This document shows, in pieces, positions 41,061 to 52,765 of a DNA stretch of 64,000 nt (its first letter is position 1; every line of letters begins with the position of its first letter). Location of the stretch: NCBI GenBank assembly GCA_946902875.1, contig OX336345.1, positions 22,661,395-22,725,394 of the forward strand, written 5' to 3'. The stretch comes from Nematopogon swammerdamellus (taxonomy: Eukaryota > Arthropoda > Insecta > Lepidoptera > Adelidae). The translations under genes and the position numbers were made by a program. The notes under the pieces were generated by a model, which did not search any database, had not been told where the DNA came from, and saw only the letters and a list, made by a program, of their open reading frames with translations.

Positions 41061-41589
41061 ATTTATTAATTTTCACACTTTTACGCAACAACAGATTGTC
41101 CCTATTTCATACATAACAGACTTTGCAATAAATGTTCTGTGTTGTGTGCAAACACCATCTCCCAAACTGGCCTAACCGGCTGTATCATGAGAGACGGTGG
41201 GTGCATACAATACCCATATTATATTACAGTGTTATATATATATATAACACTTTGTGTAACACCACATGTAACACCTTAAAACGTGAGAGAATTATTAAAC
41301 ATTAGAGAAATTTTGCGGGTATCTAAAAAATATAAAACAGAAAAAAACCAAAATAGTTTACCACCTAATAAGGAGTGTAAATGCACAGCATATATATGGC
41401 TAAAGCAGTATGGAAACTACGTACAAAACGATCGAAACGACGCACTCACACACACGCACGCCTCAACAAGGCCCCGAAGCGAATGTCGCAAACAATCAGT
41501 CGCGGGTGCCGCGTCCTAGTGGTCGTGTTTGTTTTTGTTGCATGCACCACGGACAGTCCGCGATCTTTTAGAATGCAAAAAAATGTTTA

Positions 41590-42365
41590 AAAACGTTTTT
41601 CGACTATTGTCACTTTGTTTACAACTTTTGTCAGCTCTTGTCAACCATTGTAAATGTTTGTCAACTTTTCTCATCTTTTGCCAACTTCTGTCACCTTTTG
41701 TCAACTTTAATCGACTGCTGTCAACTCTTGTCAAGTTTTGTAAACTTTTGAGAACTTTTGCCAACTCTCGGTAACTTATGTCAACTCTTGTCAACTTTTG
41801 TTAACTTTTCTTATCTTTTGCCAACTTCTGTCACCTTTTGTCAACTTTTATCGACTGTTGTCAACTCTTGTCAAGTTTGTAAACTTTTGAGAACTTTTGT
41901 CAATTGTCGGTAACTTATGTCAACTCTTGTCAACTTTTGTCAACTTTTCTCATCTTTTGCCAACTTCTGTCACCTTTTGTCAACTTTTATCGACTGTTGT
42001 CAAGTTTTGTAAACTTTTGAGAACTTTTGCCAACTCTCGGTAACTTATGTCAACTCTTGTCAACTTTTCTTATCTTTGCCCACTTCTGTCACCTTTTGTC
42101 AACTTTTATCGACTGTTATCAACTCTTGTCAATGTTTGTCAACCTTGGTCAACTTTCGTCAACATTTTGTCATCTTTTGTCACTTTCGTCAACATTTTGT
42201 CATCTTTTGTCAACTTTGTACACTTTTCTCGACTTTTGTGAACTTATAGCCACTTTCGTCATCTTTTGTCAACTTTTGCAAACTTCTCTCAGCTTTTATC
42301 ATATTTTAACCTTTGATGTCAACTTTTATAACTTTTATGAACTTTTGTCAGCTTTCGTTAACAAG
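41590..42365 (+). repeat. Left arm: diverged (TCAACTTTTG)n array
   Basis: A 10-bp unit, with a higher-order repeat of about 130-140 bp marked by CGGTAACTTATG near 41769, 41908 and 42038. The frames it opens (for example NFCQLLSTFV) are a 10-residue echo of the repeat, not a gene. Confidence 0.93.
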
Positions 42366-43610
42366 GAGTTGAGAAAAGTTGACAAGAGTTTACATAAGTT
42401 GACTAAAGTTGACAAGAGTTAACGAAAGTTGACAAACTGGACAAAAGATGGGAAAAGTTGACGAAAGTTGACAAACAGCTGACATAAGTTGACAAACGTT
42501 TACAAAATATGAAAAAAGTTGACAATACTTTTTTGACATTAATTAACAATAGTTGACGAAAGTTAACAAACTTTGACAAGAGTTGACAAAAGTTCACGAA
42601 AGCTGACAAAAGTTTATAAAAGTGACAGAACTTGGCAAAAGTTGACAATAGTGGTTAAAAGTTGACAGAAGTTAGTAAAAGTTGACAAAAGATGACGAAA
42701 GTTGACAAAAGTTGACGGAAGCTGGCCTAAGTTCATAAAAGTGACAGAAGTTGGCAAAAGTTGACAAAAATTTCCGAAAGTTGACAACAGTCGTTAAAAT
42801 TTTACAAAATCTGATAGAAGTTGGCAAAAATTTACAAAAGATGACGAAAGTGGCTATAAGTTAACAAAAGTCGACAAAAGCCATAAAAGTAGACAAACGT
42901 TGACGAAAGTTCACAAAAGTTGACGAAAGTTGACAAAAGTTGACAAATTTTGACAAAAGTTGACAAAAGTTGACAAGAGTTGACATAGTTACCGAGAGTT
43001 GATAAAAGTTCTCAAAAGTTTACAAAACTTGACAAGAGTTGACAACTGTCGATAAAAGTTGACAAAAGGTGAAAGAAGTTGTCAAAAGATGAGAAAAGTT
43101 GATAAAAGATGAGAAAAGTTGATAAAAGATGACGAAAGTGGCTATAATTTCACAGAAATCGAGAAAAATAGAAAAAAGTTGACAAACGTTGACAAAAGAT
43201 GACAAAAGTCGACAAATGTTGACGAAAGTTGACAAAAGTTTACCAAGGTTAACAAAGATTGACAAGAGTTGACAACAGTCGATAAAAGTTGACAAAAGAT
43301 GACAAAAGATGACAAATGTTGACGAAAGTTGACAAAAGTTGACCAAGGTTGACAAGAGTTGACAACAGTCGATGAAAGTTGACAAAAGATGACAAATGTT
43401 GAGGAAAGCTGACAAAAGTTTACCAAGGTTGACAAACATTGACAAGACTTGACAACAGTCGATAAAAGTTGACAAAAGATGACTGAAATTGGCAAAAGAT
43501 GAGAAAAGTTGACAAACATTTACAATGGTTGACAAGAGCTGACAAAAGTTGTAAACAATTTACAAAAGTTAATAAAAGTTGACAAAAGTCGAGAAAAGTT
43601 GTATCAATTC
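42366..43610 (-). repeat. Right arm: inverted (CAAAAGTTGA)n array
   Basis: The same 10-bp unit in reverse complement, longer than the left arm (about 1.24 kb against 0.78 kb). The higher-order landmark is also inverted (ACATAGTTACCGAGAGTTG near 42983). The turn is at about 42365. Confidence 0.93.
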
Positions 43611-43789
43611 ATATTTATAGCAACCACGTTTTGAACTTATTATTGATGATTGATTATATTGATTATTTGATGATTACATTACAGAACCTAAATAAATGTT
43701 TTAATGAATAATAATTTTACAATTTTACAAAAAAATTGATTGACATCCCTAACGCTCCAATGGAGCGTAGGTACTTATTTTAACAAATA

Positions 43790-44040
43790 GGCCTAGTTTC
43801 CATTACACTCGGTGCGGTACGGACGGTGACGGACGGTGCGTTACGGTTTCGGTGGCGGCCGGTGCGGCGCGCGGCGCCGCTGCCCGAGCGGTGCCGCTGC
43901 GCGGAGAGATATCCATAGTATCGGTGCGTACGTGCTGCGCTGTGATGTGACTGTGATTTGTGAATAGTGATGTATGCCACACGGTGCGTTCCGGCGTCGC
44001 GCCGCCGCGCAGGCACGCCGGACACGCAGAACGTTGAGTT
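43790..44040. other. GC-rich patch with ACGG/GCGG repeats
   Basis: GGTGCGGTACGGACGGTGAC, GCGGCGCGCGGCGCC and further. Open frames on the minus strand have low complexity. Probably part of a repeat; not identified. Confidence 0.45.
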
Positions 44041-44292
44041 GAGTTACGTAGTTCAGGACAGAAACTTTGTTTATACTTTACTGTGTATTTAAGTGTGTAG
44101 GTACAACTCTTCTTTCTTAGTGTGTAGGTTTTTCGTTAATAAACAATGACATAGTGCGTGAACATAGTGTATAAAAAAAAATTGATTAGTGTTAAAATAA
44201 ATTATGTAAAGACAGAACTTTACTTTTAAAATGTTAAAAAGAAAGGCATCATAATGGCCAACAAATATGTAATGCTATGTAATGTAATGTAA

Positions 44293-44449
44293 GCTATGTA
44301 AATAGTTCGTGTTTTCCGTCCAGTTCAGTGTAGCCGACATGAAATGAAGGGAAGCACTGACATGGCACCTAGTTCACCCTGTGTTATGGGCTGACATCAC
44401 GGATGTTGTAGGTGATGTAGCCAACCGTGTCAGGTTCCATAAAAAAAAA

Positions 44450-44452
<3 letters not shown>
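44293..44452 (+). repeat. SINE A, 3' part
   Basis: From GCTATGTAAATAGTTCGTG to the poly(A). A12, one C and about T42 follow (44440-44496), a homopolymer hairpin. Confidence 0.8.
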
Positions 44453-44497
<45 letters not shown>

Positions 44498-44499
<2 letters not shown>

Positions 44500-45374
44500 A
44501 GGAATCAGAGTTTTTGATACCGATATTTGGCAACGGATATCAATATCGGTATTGAAGACAGATATCGGTTAGATCACGGTTGCCAAAAATTGTTGATAAC
44601 CCACATGACTAGTTTCCATACTGCTTTAGCCATATATATGCTGTGGTAAATGTGATTTTGGCTCTGTCCACTGCACCATTATTGGTCTCTCGTTACAGCC
44701 ACCCATGTTGTTTTACACAAAAAAAAGTAAGACATTTTAGTTCATATTACGATAAAAGTAGTCTACTCAAACATGTTTCTACTACAGCTGAAAGTCTGCA
44801 CTGAGTCGTGCGATCTCGTGCCTACTGCCTAGTATGAAGTAAGCCAACCGGTGCTTACTTCCGGCGCGCTGACCACGCCTCTCTTTCCCCTCTAACCAAA
44901 TCAAATGCTCTGCGGTTGCTACTGTAGTGTGCCGTGCGTGCGTGCCTACGAAAGCTACATCTACATAAATTTCTGTTCATGTAGGTAACGTATTGAACTG
45001 ACTGCAACTTGGAGCAGTGGTTTGAGGAAACAGTATATGCATGGTGCTTCATTCATCAATCATCTAGCTAGTAATTACTGGAATTTTTCGTTGGTATGAA
45101 GATTTTTATCATCATCGGTCAATAAAAAAAAAAAAAATATATGGCTTTAACATTTTACTTTTTGTTTGGCAAATGCTCATTACACCTGATACACTTAATT
45201 AAAAGTCTTTGTACAGTCAGACTTTTACTTTGTACTTGTAAAGTCAGAACTCTCAGCAAAATTTGTTAATCTTACTCTCAGGCTGTGTTTTCGATAGACT
45301 GTGGGTAGGCGATGTTATTATGTATGTAGCTTGTCACTAAAATACTTGTAATAATATGTATGAAAAAAAAAATA
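44498..45374. other. Unassigned interval
   Basis: Bases 44650-44725 are an inverted fragment of family G (compare 62831-62900). Otherwise no gene or repeat recognised. Confidence 0.4.
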
Positions 45375-45510
45375 TCCTGCGAAGTTTCTTGCCGGTTATT
45401 CTTCGTGGGTGTAATCGAACCGGATAAAACAAATTGTGACAAGTTCGAGTGCAGTCTTATTTACTTGTTATGTACTTGTGAATGATCAATCAATAAACAA
45501 TAAACTTGGT
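45375..45510 (+). repeat. CAATAAA-tailed repeat
   Basis: GCGAAGTTTCTTGCCGGTTA to CAATAAACAATAAAC. Relatives at 1455 and 28460. Confidence 0.65.
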
Positions 45511-45529
45511 AAATCAGTATGAAATGTTT

Positions 45530-45660
45530 AGGTTTCGATACCTCAAAAGGCAAAAAACTGAATCCTTATTTATAGGATCCCTTTTTTGGTCGTCCATTCG
45601 TCTGTCCGTATTTTCTCAGTAACGGGTAGAGGTATCAAGTTGAAATTAAATAATAGTTAC
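45530..45660 (+). repeat. Family L repeat
   Basis: GATACCTCAAAAGG to GGGTAGAGGTATCAAG; matches 10100-10270. The following bases to 46045 hold no recognised feature. Confidence 0.55.
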
Positions 45661-46045
45661 GTGACCAGTTTTTTTTATTTCCAGGGTTATAGATGTCCTC
45701 GATATTATTAAATTATTTATTTAAAAAATTGGGGATTTACGATGACGCTTATGTTTTTTTCTAACATTACTTTGGCTCGATGCCCACAAACTGAAATATC
45801 ACTACAGTCGAATTGCAGTAACTGATTAGGGTTGCTGCACTTGCTACCCGTACAATATTGTAGGTGTAGGTGTACTTATAATCTACGAAACCAATAAAAT
45901 ACGCTAAAATGAGTATGGTAAGCCTGACTACCATACTTTTGACATCGCTGGAAAGAGCACGAATCTATCTACCTACAATATGGTCTATCAATAGGTAAAA
46001 AAACAAGTTTTTAAAGAGAAATAAATAAAATATGTATAAGTACTA

Positions 46046-46650
46046 CAGGGTGACTCATTCCAGATTTTAAACTTTAAAAAATAATTGAAAAATGTCAGTT
46101 TTACTTACAGTAATTTTAATAATATAAAATGAAAGTGTACAAATTGGGATTTTATTTATGAAATATAACATCATCAAGATGCTTTCCTTCTCGCCGTACA
46201 CACTCTTCAAGGCGGACGCGTGTATTAGTTATTATCACAAGCTGCAATAAATCACTTGGGATAGAGTTGACTTCTTCAGTTATTTTTGTCTTCAAGTCTT
46301 CCTTGTTGAAACCATACATCAGGATATCTGCTGATACCCTGTCTCAGTTCCGGCACAAAAAAGTTCTTTATCATGGCGGTATAGCGCTCACTGGTCACTG
46401 TAACAGTACTAACACGATGGTTTTGAAAAAAGTATAGGTCTGCAGAATATGCGTCGCGCTCGTGTGCACGAATGACCGTTGCCGAAATAAGCCTCCACTG
46501 CGCACGCGCGGTGCTCTCCCTACCACGACATGGCGCCCACTAAAAATTCCCCAACGGTCAGGTTTCGAATGCTGTACCTCGCACCCCGCTAGTTCCGGTG
46601 CCCGCCAATTTATTCAAATTCAAATTTAAAAAGTTTGCTGAGTCACCCTG
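46046..46650 (-). mobile_element. Tc1/mariner element, transposase internally deleted
   Basis: The ends CAGGGTGACTCA and TGAGTCACCCTG are inverse and flanked by TA. The minus strand carries two transposase blocks. One is TVTVTSERYTAMIKNFF...YPDVWFQQ (46419 to about 46306), the part leading to the second catalytic Asp. The other is the C-terminal block EEVNSIPSDLLQLV...GKHLDDVIFHK with its stop (46152-46154). They are in different frames; the segment between, with the catalytic residues, is deleted. It is a dead element. Confidence 0.85.
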
Positions 46651-46859
46651 TATGTTTCATGCTGTGTACCTACTTTATTTTTGTTCTGCCAAAATGAAAA
46701 TAAACTTTAGTGGTCTAAAAAAAAAAAAGGTGCCAACCCTACACCTGTTATATATAACTGTATATACACATGTTATGCAGTAAAACATGATTTACCATAT
46801 TACTAAATGAGTGAAGAGGGAATTTCACAATATTTTCTGTGGAAGAAGCAATTGGTTTT

Positions 46860-46960
46860 TTTTAGAGCTGGCATGGGCGGCTGTGCCCAAATGCCCAAAA
46901 GTTCATCGTAAGATCAGGCAGCCAATAACACCACTGCTTGTTGTAAAGTTGTTTTGTTAC
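46860..46960 (+). repeat. Family G fragment
   Basis: GCATGGGCGGCTGTGCCC matches the start of 62831-63000. Confidence 0.5.
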
Positions 46961-47039
46961 TGTTGAAGGCCCAGTTGGCTAGTGGCTACACATCACCTAC
47001 TTACTACACTCGTGGTATCACCCCGTCACTTTGGTGAAT

Positions 47040-47671
47040 TAGCTAATAGGTATATGTATTAGTGCCTCCCTTTAGGCCGTGCCGGCTACACTGAACTGGA
47101 CGGAAAAGATTTACTATTATTCAACCGACTTCAAAAGGAGGAGGTTCTCCATTCGACTGTATGTTTTTTTTGTGTTTGCTACGCGATTACTCCGTCAATT
47201 GTGGGCCGATTTTGAAAATTCTTTTTTTGTTTGGTAGGTCATACCTCAGAGGTGGTCCCAAATAAATTTTATCGAAATTGATTCAGCGGTTTTTGAAAAA
47301 ATCAACAAAAAACTATGGTTTGTTGTTTGTTACCCTCAGCAAAACTTTTAATGTGGACTTTTTCAGCAATAAAAACATAAGCATGTCGATACCTCAGCAC
47401 TATACTGCAATAGCTCAAATTTTTTTACAAAGCCGCTACCGATGGACCTTTCATTCGGTGCGGTGGACGTAGTAACAGCTATTATCTCATCTGTGGCGCT
47501 AGTACCAATCAGTCCAAGTTAAAACCTACCATTTTATGTGGAATCCGAACCACGGCCAGCCTCAACGATCGAACGGACACCCATCCGAATTCTGGCCGCG
47601 CCCGGCGTGCTCGACTTGTCGCACGTCGATCCATCGCACCAGCGAGCCATAGGGAGCTACCGAAACTGACA
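47040..47671 (-). repeat. Diverged SINE A interrupted by a GGAGGAGG-type element
   Basis: SINE A parts at 47065-47105 and 47440-47671 (B-box region, 5S-like block and head, all diverged, minus orientation) flank an element that starts CCGACTTCAAAAGGAGGAGG at 47132. Confidence 0.65.
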
Positions 47672-47963
47672 CAACTGCCTTCTCCATCGCGAATGGAACA
47701 CCCTATTAAATAATTACAAGCTGTGTGTGTAACCTGCCCGATGAATGAGATGTTCAAGATGCTATATAACTCAGGTAGGTATATAATATAATATCTGTGT
47801 TAGATACTTCAAAGTACCTCCAGAAAGTACCTAAATATGTGAGAACAGTTTGTATACAGTACCTATCAGTGTTTGTATACAAATTGCACTGCAATCTAGC
47901 AATCACATAACGTACGGATGTATTTTGTGTATGTATGTATGTATGTGACGTATTTTAGTTATA

Positions 47964-48426
47964 CAGGGTGTATCAGGATAGGTTTTCGAAACTTCAGGGT
48001 TCGAAATATTTGAATACGAAAAGCTCTGAAACTTTTTCCCAGATTCGATCATTTTACAGTACTTTTTGGTGAAAATCTATTCTTCAAGATTTGGTGGATG
48101 GTTAACGTCTGCCTTTATTAAATAAAAAATAAATTCTAACTCATGAATAAAAATGGGTAATTGCACACATAACTAGTAAGTACAATTGAACTGAGTGGAG
48201 GTAAATTCCAAATACTGAAAGTTCAATGACCTCAAAGGAAAAAGAGGACTGAATTAGTTCACTGCACTCTCCAGTCTCACTGCCCATCGAGTTTTTATTA
48301 CAATTTCCAACTTTTGTATGACCAAAAAAACAACGGAATTTCGATTTGAGTGATAAGGATTTTTTTCTTCTAATAATGAGTACTTTCTATACCTGAAGTT
48401 TCTCAAACCTATCCTGATACACCCTG
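47964..48426. mobile_element. MITE with about 38-bp inverted ends and TA duplication
   Basis: Ends CAGGGTGTATCAGGATAGG and CCTATCCTGATACACCCTG are inverse and continue with few mismatches to about 38 bp. TA flanks both sides (47962-47963 and 48427-48428), as in Tc1/mariner-related elements. Confidence 0.9.
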
Positions 48427-48439
48427 TATATAGCTAACT

Positions 48440-49010
48440 GTAAAGAATAAAACAGAATGTAACAGAACAGAACAGAAAAAAAAAATAGAAACTCTTTATT
48501 GCACATAATTGAAAGAAGAACAGTACACGACAAGAAACAAGAAATGCAGGAGTACGCAAGTGCGAACTTATCACTGCAAGTGATTTCTTCCAGTCAACCT
48601 TTAGGTAATGAGGAATAAAATACAGAGAAAGAAGTGTCAACCTTTGGGTGATGATGAGTAATACAATACGGAGAAAGAAGTATCAACCTTTTGGTGATGA
48701 GGAATAAAATACAGAGAAAGAAGTATCAACCTTTGGGTGATGGATGAGGAGTAAAATACAGAGAAAGAAGTATCAACCTTTGGGTGATAGATAAGGAATA
48801 AAATACAGAGAAAGAAGTATCAACCTTTGGGTGATGGATGAGGAGTAAAATACAGAGAAAGAAGTATCAACCTTTGGGTGATAGATAAGGAATAAAATAC
48901 AGAGAAAGAAGTATCAACCTTTGGGTGATGGATGAGGAGTAAAATACAGAGAAAGAAGTATCAACCTTTGGGTGATGTGATGAGGAATAAAATACAGAGA
49001 AAGAAGTACC
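48440..49010 (-). repeat. LINE 3' end followed by a tandem repeat of about 60 bp
   Basis: AAACTCTTTATTGCACATAA (48490) is an inverted LINE 3' end. From about 48600 to 49010 a unit of about 50-63 bp (AAATACAGAGAAAGAAGTAT, then CAACCTTTGGGTGATG) repeats about eight times. Confidence 0.8.
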
Positions 49011-49044
49011 GGAAGTACTTATGGGATATGGGATAAGAAGTAAA

Positions 49045-49290
49045 GCTAGGTGGTAGGGCTTACTTAACCGAGGGTTTAAACCGCCCGGATTGATACAGCC
49101 GCACTGAATGAAAGGTCGGTCGAAACGTCTATGTAAATAGTTTGTGCTTTCCGTCCAGTTCAGTGTAGCCGGCACGACCGAAGGGAAGCACTGACGTATA
49201 CGTGGCACCAAGTTCAGCCGGTGTTATGGGCTGACATCACGGATATTGTAGGTGATGTAGCCAACCGTGTCAGTTTCCATAAAAAAAAAA
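49045..49290 (+). repeat. SINE A, 3' two thirds
   Basis: From CTAGGTGGTAGGGCTTAC to poly(A) at 49281-49290. Confidence 0.8.
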
Positions 49291-49324
49291 CTTCTTTTCT
49301 TCTGTTTATTTGTTCTTAGGTAGG

Positions 49325-49412
49325 TATCTATACGTGGTGGCCTGCCTTGGGAGAGGCCTATGTCCAGCAGTGGACCGATACAGGCTGATGATGATGATGA
49401 TGATGATGAGGT
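49325..49412 (+). repeat. RTE-type LINE 3' end with (GAT)n tail
   Basis: GTCCAGCAGTGGACCGATAC, GGCTGATGATGATG: a common lepidopteran LINE end. Confidence 0.65.
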
Positions 49413-49643
49413 ATCTATATGTTAAGGGCGTAAGCTTAAAATAATAGTATCTGATGGATGTGACGGTGCTTCGCTCAGCCTTTTTTTAAAAATATACTGT
49501 GTGGTGGTACGGAACCCTCGGTGCACCAGTCTTTTTTTTAACATTGTCCCAGCTAATAGCACGACGACCTAGTCAGGGGTTAAGCGCCCTTGACGCTTAT
49601 TTATTGGCAATTTATCACCTTGCGATAAAATCTAACGAAGGCC

Positions 49644-50311
49644 TAAAGGTTGTCGCACACACATCACCTCGGCGCCAGGTCATTGCATTTGCTCGAGCTG
49701 TTCAGAATTCTGTGTATGAAACTCCATGCAGCACACAAATTTCACGTACCGCGCGCCGCCGCCGACGACGTCACCGCGGAGATGGCGCCTCCTGGTAAAT
49801 TACAATACTCTTTGGATGGCGCGCAGTCGAGCCGCATCGTGCGAAATTCACACGCAGATTTTTTAGTCCTGTCGCCCGTAGAACATTCATATTACCAAAA
49901 AGGTTACCACTTGGCTTTGTGAAATTGTTATAAATTACGCCATTTTAAACACAAACACCCAAGTCTCAAAGATCGCAAATGGGCGCAACCGTATTCGGGA
50001 CAAGTCGAAAATCTCCAAAAATGTCAGTCTTGTCACCAAATACGGTTGCGCCCATTTGCGATGACTTGGGTTTTTGTGTTGAAAATGGCGTAATTTATAA
50101 CAATTTCACAAAGCCAAGCGCAGTAACCTTTTTGGTAAATTTTTGGTAATGTGAATGTTCTACGGGCGACAGGACTATGTCCATGTCTATGACTATGGAT
50201 GGTGGGCTTTGCGTATAATTCCGTTGACGGCTGGTGGACGGCGTAGAGCCAATGAATGAGACGAAGCGGTGCCGATCCGATGCCGAACTGATAAGTGCGC
50301 GACAACCTTTA
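49644..50311. mobile_element. Foldback MITE with long inner inverted arms
   Basis: Outer ends TAAAGGTTGTCGC and GCGACAACCTTTA are inverse. Inner arms 49866-50010 and 50036-50180 are inverse over about 145 bp (GTCCTGTCGCCCGTAGAAC...). No coding content is seen. Confidence 0.8.
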
Positions 50312-50689
50312 GACAGTATTGTACGCACCCCGAAATGGAGGCGCCTCCTTCCTACTATCTAAATGTGATTAATATCCGTTAAACAAGCTTTCTCATACAT
50401 AACCGGAGAGAGAACGGAACAGAAGGTACCTACTCTACTTAGGTAAAACCACAGAAACGGTTTATTGGTAAAACCTTACTGTAGTTAGGTGCCTACCTAT
50501 TCATAGCCAGACCATAAATATAAAAAAACCTGTTTTCCGCTACATGGCGCACTTTTTCTACCTAATAATTTTTTTTTTTTAGCATTACAGACAATTCTTT
50601 TCAAAATATGGTATCCAAGAATATGTGTTCCTATTTCCGCCTCCAGCACTCGTTGCTCTAGCATAAGATAAAAAAAAATTGGTTGTCTG

Positions 50690-51350
50690 TAAAGTCGGTT
50701 TACGGACGATAGTTTTACGTGATGACGTCATAAAGTATATAAAGTGCGAAGTCAGATACAAAATCAGTTCCGGCGGATATTTACCGTTTTTATTATTTAG
50801 ATTAAAATATGTAAAATTAATTTAAGTACATGATAAAGATGTGATAATAACTAATAAAAAATATGAGAAAATAACGACTATTAATTTTTGTTTATTTTAT
50901 ATTTAAAAAACCTAAAAAGCCAATAATATTAATTATCAATATAAACATCGTGTTGGGACTCAAACCTACATAACGCCATCTACGTGTACAACGTTGCAAC
51001 AACTACCTAACTGCGAAATCAAGTAAATACCGCTGAAGTATTTCATTTACTATTGACGCTAGATGTGGACGCTAGATGTCGCTCCATGAAATCTTCACAT
51101 ACTGTTGAGCAAATTTGCTGCGATAGGTAATATGATCGATTAGCCCGCGTGGTTAAGACGTCTGGTCGGTGATGGTAGCTGGGACCGCGGGTTCGAGGCT
51201 CGCAAAAGACGGACAAATATATTTTGTATTTCCTGCGATTGTTTATGCCTCTCTATCGCGCTCTCGCTTGCACACACAGGTTTAGATAGAACGTGACACT
51301 TTTTCGTGAGTGCAGCCGGTGTTCATCAATTTATAAGACGTGACGTCATC
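50690..51350 (-). repeat. Family K repeat with a tRNA-like insertion
   Basis: Inverse counterparts of 25470-25800 at both ends. Between them, 51141-51205 is tRNA-like: GCCCGCGTGGTTAAGACG and GGGTTCGAGGCTCG (A and B box regions), the head of a SINE rather than a working tRNA gene. Confidence 0.55.
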
Positions 51351-52549
51351 ACGCCAAAACACCAAGATTTGTCGCTGTTGCGTTACTGTATCTAGAATGA
51401 GTACTACTTACTTGGGGTCCCAAATACTCATTCTAAAATTATATTTAAACCCGCCCCAAGTTGGGGCACGCCTGGGGAAAGCCGTGAAACGCGAATGTAG
51501 ATGATTCGCGGCTCCGCGTTCCCACTTCGCGGCTTTCTCCGATCCGTGTCGGTTTTTTTGTCCCATGACATGACACGACAAAGGGTTGACATGTTTCTCG
51601 CGTAGACTTCATGCTCGCTCGAATTTGGTCGCTCTAGAGCATGGGCACTACACTCTCGAAATCATTCATATTAATTTATTCGTTAATTTAATTTATTCAT
51701 TATTATTCATTAAAAAATCGGTTTGTGCTTCTAAATAAGTGAATCCTGAAGTGTTTGGTATCACTGAATACGTAATTTCAGTACAAATGAGAGTGAACAC
51801 AGATTATTGATGAATCTATCGATTGAGGCGGGATATTCGAATTTGTGCGGGAGCGCGCGCGCCAAAATTTCGCGTTTTTGCGCGCCGCTAAAAGGGCCTG
51901 GGTGGGAGCCAAGGGGAGTAGCTATTACTATTTAGTACGTTTGGGCGTCAAAGGGTTAACCAACATAGATAAGCATTTTTTTCGCATTGCATTGAGAGGA
52001 CAACTTGCTAGTTAAATGAGAGAAAATACATATAAATAAATACAAAAATCGGAGAGAAATCCGTGCAAACTTACACCATTCACCATGGTAATCATGTAAG
52101 TAAAGCACGCGAAAGTCAAATTTTAAATTGCGCGCCTTAGCGCGCGGCTTTATTTTCATGTAGGTTTTATATCTGTCTTGTCTTGACTTGAATCATTCGC
52201 GAACGCACCTACGGTAATTTGTATGAATCACTTTTACTTCATCGAGAAAGACATAGTGAATATACATCAAGTGCATCAAAAGCACGGTTCTAGTTTCGTC
52301 TCTTTCTATCATCATAGAAAAGAAAAGTAAAAACACAGAAACAATTTCTTTTGTTCACACGTTGCGCGAACGGTGTTATTAATCCTATTTCCTAAGCGAT
52401 CGGACTAATTGAATAGAATTGTCAAAGCGAGAAATCTACAATGTTTGCAAAAGAAAAAAAAAACGTAGATAAGCAAACGAACTGTCAATGCGTATGAAAA
52501 TCGTCTAGCGCACGTAGCGATAAGTTCAGAGTTCTCAAGCACTTGACAG
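51351..52549. other. Upstream region of the PAK gene
   Basis: No repeat family is recognised over most of this 1.2 kb, unlike the rest of the window, so it may hold promoter and 5' exon sequence. A GC-rich patch (GAGCGCGCGCGCC) lies near 51852. No TATA box or initiator can be assigned. Confidence 0.35.
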
Positions 52550-52724
52550 ATGATTACTTTACTCTTTGATAAAGTGGTTGCGAGTTTTTCGAGGCCACTC
52601 CTACTTCAGTTCGTGTTCCGAGCGAGTTCTTTTTATTTCCACATTTGCGCGCACAAAGAACTGCTCCAAGAAGACGACGGCCAAAGGCCACGAGCGACCG
52701 GAGCCAGCGAACGGGCTCGGAGTC

Positions 52725-52745
52725 ATGGAATCACCTCTCGCGTAG
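52725..52745 (+). promoter_or_regulatory. Short upstream ORF before the PAK start
   Basis: ATGGAATCACCTCTCGCGTA and a final G encode six codons and a stop, ending 20 nt before the PAK ATG. If this is 5' UTR, it could reduce translation. Confidence 0.5.
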
Positions 52746-52765
52746 TGAAAAAGCGAACCGGCAAG

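Larger units (their letters stand above)
41384..44645. mobile_element. Foldback-like structure with inverted 10-bp subrepeat arms
   Basis: Two 2-part features define it. First, a 36-bp segment at 41384-41419 recurs exactly inverted at 44610-44645 (CACAGCATATATATGGC... and inverse). Second, 41590-43610 is a long inverted pair of arrays (separate entries). The stretch 43611-44609 is asymmetric and holds a GC-rich patch and a SINE A fragment. It resembles Drosophila FB elements, whose arms are also built of 10-bp subrepeats; membership in that family is inference. Confidence 0.6.

Noticed and set aside
41529..43535. Several open frames with a VNFCQLLSTF-like pattern on both strands
   Set aside because: They are a 10-residue echo of the 10-bp subrepeat and occur on both strands and in several frames.
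41590..43610. CRISPR-like array
   Set aside because: The repeats are diverged 10-bp units without unique spacers, and this is animal DNA.
51141..51205. Possible tRNA gene
   Set aside because: A- and B-box-like stretches are present but no full cloverleaf or terminator; it fits a SINE head better.
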